From positions 1 to 8,552 of the forward strand of contig CABSMS010000089.1 in the NCBI GenBank assembly GCA_902478885.1: a stretch of DNA of 8,552 bases. The letters are read 5' to 3'. The notes below the pieces were generated by a model, which saw nothing but the letters and a program-made list of their open reading frames with translations, was not told the origin of the DNA and did not search any database. Below, one piece after another: positions 6,024 to 8,552 of this stretch; the first letter of the stretch is position 1; each line of letters begins with the position of its first letter. Made by a program: the position numbers and the translations under genes. This stretch comes from an uncultured Collinsella sp. (lineage in GTDB: Bacteria; Actinomycetota; Coriobacteriia; Coriobacteriales; Coriobacteriaceae).

Positions 6024-6121
6024 AAACGCCCCTAAGCGAGCAAGGTGACGTGAAAGAGGAGGGAAGCGTACTTCGGTACGCGACCGACGATTGAACGTCA
6101 GATTGCCGCTTAGGGGCGTTT
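6024..6121 (+). other. Long structured hairpin with four tandem G-A motifs (candidate ncRNA or repeat element)
   Basis: The outer stem AAACGCCCCTAAGCG (6024-6038) pairs perfectly with 6107-6121 over 15 bp. Inside, GCAA (6040-6043) pairs with TTGC (6103-6106) and TGACGT (6046-6051) with ACGTCA (6095-6100). Four GA dinucleotides on the left (6052-53, 6056-57, 6059-60, 6063-64) then face four on the right (6093-94, 6089-90, 6086-87, 6082-83), separated by short Watson-Crick steps. The apex is a 6-bp stem closed by C(TTCG)G (6066-6081). Opposed GA dinucleotides form stable sheared G-A pairs in RNA and ssDNA, while the - strand would have TC against TC, so the + strand is probably the folded one. 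No promoter or open reading frame accompanies it. It sits at the convergent junction between the nucleoid-protein gene and dapH. Whether it is transcribed is unknown. Confidence 0.6.
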
Positions 6122-6134
6122 GCAGCGTCGAGCC

Positions 6135-6162
6135 GTTACGCGGTTTGGCAAAACCGCGTAAC
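6135..6162 (-). terminator. Hairpin directly after dapH, without T-tract
   Basis: A perfect 12-bp stem (6135-6146 with 6151-6162) with a 4-nt loop begins 2 nt past the dapH stop codon on the - strand. No T-run follows in either direction, so it is not a canonical intrinsic terminator. It may protect the 3' end of the dap transcript or help a factor-dependent stop. Confidence 0.5.
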
Positions 6163-6164
6163 TT

Positions 6165-6884
6165 CTACAGCTGGCGCAGGCCCTCTTCCAGGCCGGTCTT
6201 GCTGTCGGTCTTCTCGTCGCGCATCTTGATGGCGCGGGCGGGGACACCGGCCACGACGGCGCCGGCGGGGACGTCCTCGACGCACACGGCGCCGGCGGCA
6301 ACTACAGCACCCTTGCCCACGTGCACGCCTTCCAGGACCACGGCGTTTGCGCCGATCATGACATCGTCCTCGATGATGACGGGCGTGGCGCTGGCGGGCT
6401 CCACAACGCCTGCCAGCACGGTGCCGGCGCCGATGTGGCAGTTCTTGCCCACGGTGGCGCGACCGCCCAGCACGGCGCCCATATCGATCATGGAACCCTC
6501 GCCGATAACGGAGCCGATGTTGATGATGGCGCCCATCATGATGACGGCACGGTCGCCAATCTCGACGCGGTCGCGGATGATCGCGCCCGGCTCGATGCGG
6601 GCGTTGATGCCCTTAAGGTCGAGCATGGGCACGGCGGAGTTGCGGCAATCGTTTTCAACGTCGTAGTAATCGATGGAATCGGCATTGGCGTCCAGGATGG
6701 TCTTGAGCTCGTCCCAGTCGCCAAAGACGGTCTTGCCGCGACGGCCGCCGTAGACATGTGCGTCGCCCCAGGCAACCTTCATGCCCGGCTTCTCGCGCAC
6801 GTACAGCTTGACGGGCGTCTTTTTGGGCGCGGTGGCGATGTAGTTGATAATCTCCTGTGCATCCATCTCGGCTGCGTTGCTCAT
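6165..6884 (-). CDS. dapH: 2,3,4,5-tetrahydropyridine-2,6-dicarboxylate N-acetyltransferase
   Basis: DapH (often annotated dapD) transfers acetyl from acetyl-CoA to tetrahydrodipicolinate, giving N-acetyl-2-amino-6-oxopimelate, and so commits the pathway to the acetylated branch of DAP/lysine synthesis. The 239 residues match the short acetyl-type enzyme. An N-terminal alpha/beta domain (1-90, including NYIATAPKKTPVKLYV) is followed by a left-handed beta-helix of hexapeptide repeats (about 94-220) such as IEPGAIIRDRVEIGDRAVI and INIGSVIGEGSMIDMGAV, and by VPAGAVVAGVPARAIK, typical of acyltransferases. The start is supported by AAAGGAGA, 8 nt before the ATG at 6884. It follows dapB by 39 nt, suggesting one transcript. 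DapH_N-type features separate it from succinyl-type DapD. Confidence 0.95.
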   Translation of the reverse strand: MSNAAEMDAQEIINYIATAPKKTPVKLYVREKPGMKVAWGDAHVYGGRRGKTVFGDWDELKTILDANADSIDYYDVENDCRNSAVPMLDLKGINARIEPGAIIRDRVEIGDRAVIMMGAIINIGSVIGEGSMIDMGAVLGGRATVGKNCHIGAGTVLAGVVEPASATPVIIEDDVMIGANAVVLEGVHVGKGAVVAAGAVCVEDVPAGAVVAGVPARAIKMRDEKTDSKTGLEEGLRQL

Positions 6885-6923
6885 TTGCTATCTCTCCTTT
6901 GGGTGGATTCGGTTGATACCTGG

Positions 6924-7664
6924 TTAGGCAAACATGACCTTGTCGAACGTATAGAAGCCGGGTTCGCGGGTGACGAGCTTCTGCGCGGCTGCCAAGGCGC
7001 CGTTGACAAAGATCTGACGGCTCGTGGCGCGGTGGGTGAGCGTGACCTCCTCGTCCTGGCCAAAGAAGCTCACCTCGTGCACGCCGGCGACGGTGCCGCC
7101 GCGCAGCGAGTGCATACCGATTTCCTTGGGATCGCGTGCTCCGCACATGCCCTCGCGGCCATAGACGGGGTGGTAGCCTGCCTCGGGCTCGGCTTCGACG
7201 ACGGCGTCGAGCAGTAGCTTGGCAGTGCCGCTGGGGGCGTCGACCTTTTGGTTGTGGTGCGTCTCGACGATTTCGCAGTCAAAGCCGGGCAGCTCGCGTG
7301 TAGCCTGCGCTACCAGATGGCGCAGGGCTGCGATACCGATGGAGTAATTGCCCGAGTGCATAACGCGGGTGTTCTGGCCCAGCTCACGCAGGCGGTCCAT
7401 CTGCTCGGGGGTGTAGCCTGTGGTGCCTGAGACCAACGCCGCGCCCGTGCGCTCGACATAGGCGACGACGGCGTCGAAGGTCGCGACGTTCGAGAAGTCG
7501 ATGATGACGTCGGCAGCCGGTGCGTTCTCGAGCTCGCTCAAATCGAAGCCAATCTGGGCCACGATATCAAAAACGGGCTGCCCGGCGGCGTCGACAATGC
7601 CTTCGGCGGTAGTGCGGATGAGCGAGCCCATGCGGCCCGTTCCCATAATGACGGTCTTAATCAA
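6924..7664 (-). CDS. dapB: 4-hydroxy-tetrahydrodipicolinate reductase
   Basis: DapB reduces the product of DapA to tetrahydrodipicolinate with NAD(P)H, upstream of DapH. The 246 residues show the nucleotide-binding GTGRMG (8-13), DFSN (56-59), SGTTG (79-83), and the catalytic signature HHNQKVDAPSGTA (136-148) with the catalytic histidine and Lys140, plus HSLRGG (185-190). The likely start is TTG at 7664, giving MIKTVIMGTGRMG. It lies inside the dapA end, so the genes overlap by 8 bp, with GGGAG 9 nt upstream within dapA. The next in-frame ATG, codon 7, would remove the first beta-strand just before the Gly-rich loop. The overlap points to translational coupling with dapA. All catalytic motifs are intact. 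Confidence 0.96.
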   Translation of the reverse strand: MIKTVIMGTGRMGSLIRTTAEGIVDAAGQPVFDIVAQIGFDLSELENAPAADVIIDFSNVATFDAVVAYVERTGAALVSGTTGYTPEQMDRLRELGQNTRVMHSGNYSIGIAALRHLVAQATRELPGFDCEIVETHHNQKVDAPSGTAKLLLDAVVEAEPEAGYHPVYGREGMCGARDPKEIGMHSLRGGTVAGVHEVSFFGQDEEVTLTHRATSRQIFVNGALAAAQKLVTREPGFYTFDKVMFA

Positions 7665-8540
7665 GTAGACCAGCTCCCTTCAGAGCATCGGTAAGTGCGG
7701 CTCGCGTGTCGTCTGCCATGGGGCACAGCGGCATACGGTAGTTTGCCTCGATCATGCCCATCTGGGCGAGCGCTTCCTTGACGGGGATGGGGTTGACCTC
7801 GCTAAAGAGGGCGTTGATGAGCGGCTGGCCGGCAATCTGGATATCGCGGGCGCGCGCTACGTCGCCGTCCAGATAAGCGCGGCACATGTCGTGTACAAGC
7901 TGCGGCTGCACGTCGGCCCACACGCTGATGGTGCCCGAAGCGCCCAGGCTCATGAGCGGCACTGTGAGTGCATCCTCGCCCGAGTACATGCGGAAATCGT
8001 CGGACAGCAGGTGGGCGATCTTGGCCGCGTAGGCGACGTTGCCCGAGGCCTCCTTGATGCCCATGATGTTGGGGTGCGCGGCTAGGCGCTCTACGTTGCG
8101 CTCGCTGATACCGCAGCCGCAGCGGCCGGGGATGTTGTACAGGATGCAGGGGATGTCAACGGCATCGGCGACGGTCTTAAAGTGCTGATAGATACCCTCT
8201 TCGTTGGACTTGTTGTAGTAGGGGGTAATGAGCAGCAGGCCGTCGGCTCCCAAGCCCTGGTAAGTAAGCGACTTGGTGAGCATGGTCTGCGTGGAGTTGG
8301 AGCCTGAGCCGGCGATGACGGGGACGCGTCCTGCAACATGCTTGACCACGGCGGCGACGACGGAGTTGTCCTCGTCATCGGTCATCGTGGCGCTCTCGCC
8401 GGTGGTGCCCAGGGTGAGAATGGCGTCGGTGCCATTTTGCAAGTGGAAATCGATAAGGCGCTCGAGCGCGTCAAAGTCGACACTGCCGTCCTTTTTAAAC
8501 GGCGTAACCAGGGCGACGATTGAGCCCTCGAGATTGCGGA
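7657..8540 (-). CDS. dapA: 4-hydroxy-tetrahydrodipicolinate synthase (5' end cut by contig edge)
   Basis: DapA condenses pyruvate with aspartate-4-semialdehyde, the first committed step of DAP and lysine synthesis. The 293 visible residues begin RNLEGSIVALVTPF, which aligns with the start of E. coli DapA, so only a few N-terminal residues and the start codon are missing. The core motifs GTTGES (44-49), TPYYNK (105-110) with a catalytic Tyr, YNIPGR (134-139) with a second Tyr, and the Schiff-base Lys162 in GIKEASG are intact. The C-terminal ISVWADVQPQ and NPIPVKEAL blocks are typical. The first in-frame initiator-like codon after the edge (TTG at 8442) is an internal Leu and not the start. It leads the dapA-dapB-dapH unit. 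Residues aligning with the E. coli lysine-inhibition site are replaced. Confidence 0.95.
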
Positions 8541-8552
8541 CTGTCTCTTATA
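8541..8552. other. Nextera mosaic-end adapter remnant (not genomic)
   Basis: The last 12 bases, CTGTCTCTTATA, are the start of the reverse complement of the Tn5 mosaic end, matching the adapter at the other end. Genomic sequence stops at 8540, inside dapA. Confidence 0.93.

Noticed and set aside
6052..6066. AGGAGG inside the long hairpin as a ribosome binding site
   Set aside because: No start codon or open frame follows at suitable spacing, and the bases are part of the in-register GA pattern.
6024..6121. Reading the GA-rich hairpin as an integron attC site or CRISPR repeat unit
   Set aside because: No integrase, gene cassettes, core-site sequences or repeated spacer layout are present, and the symmetric opposed GA steps are not an attC feature.
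6321..7217. 298-codon + strand open frame opposite dapH and dapB
   Set aside because: It is a mirror of the hexapeptide-repeat and dapB coding regions, rich in His/Asp/Gly, without any conserved domain.

Overview
The window reads as a complete assembled contig from a GC-rich anaerobic or fermentative actinobacterium. Gene content, strong G/C preference at third codon positions and the overall style suggest a gut Coriobacteriia, Collinsella-like. That placement is an inference from gene content and recall, with no marker gene to prove it. Both ends carry remnants of Illumina Nextera transposase adapter (1-26 and 8541-8552), so genomic sequence runs only from 27 to 8540 and the two end genes are cut.

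Rightward half (+ strand): the C-terminal part of glutamine-dependent NAD+ synthetase (nadE); a class I PLP aminotransferase; L-lactate dehydrogenase (ldh); a cytosolic alpha/beta-hydrolase-like protein of the DUF2974/Mbeg1 type; and a YejK/NdpA-family nucleoid-associated protein. Most of these genes are separated by strong hairpins. Two of the hairpins lie directly in front of the ribosome binding sites of the aminotransferase and ldh, where they look more like leader elements than ordinary gene ends. The hydrolase gene is bracketed by two related palindromic elements in opposite orientation.

Leftward half (- strand): a compact lysine/diaminopimelate cluster transcribed dapA -> dapB -> dapH. 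dapA and dapB overlap by 8 bp and dapH follows 39 nt later. DapH is the acetyl-type enzyme, so the organism probably uses the acetylated branch of the DAP pathway. That branch also needs an N-acetyl-LL-DAP aminotransferase, and the aminotransferase at 1192-2355 is a possible but unproven candidate.

The two halves converge in a 253-bp intergenic stretch (5912-6164) that holds the most striking signal in the window. After a bidirectional terminator there is a roughly 98-nt long hairpin (6024-6121). It has a perfect 15-bp base stem, a C(UUCG)G-capped apex and, between them, four successive 5'-GA/GA-5' tandem mismatches in register on both arms. The pattern only makes structural sense on the + strand, and a competing 8-bp helix could disrupt it. 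It looks like an undescribed structured RNA or a single-strand DNA hairpin repeat. No CRISPR, tRNA, rRNA or transposase gene was seen.
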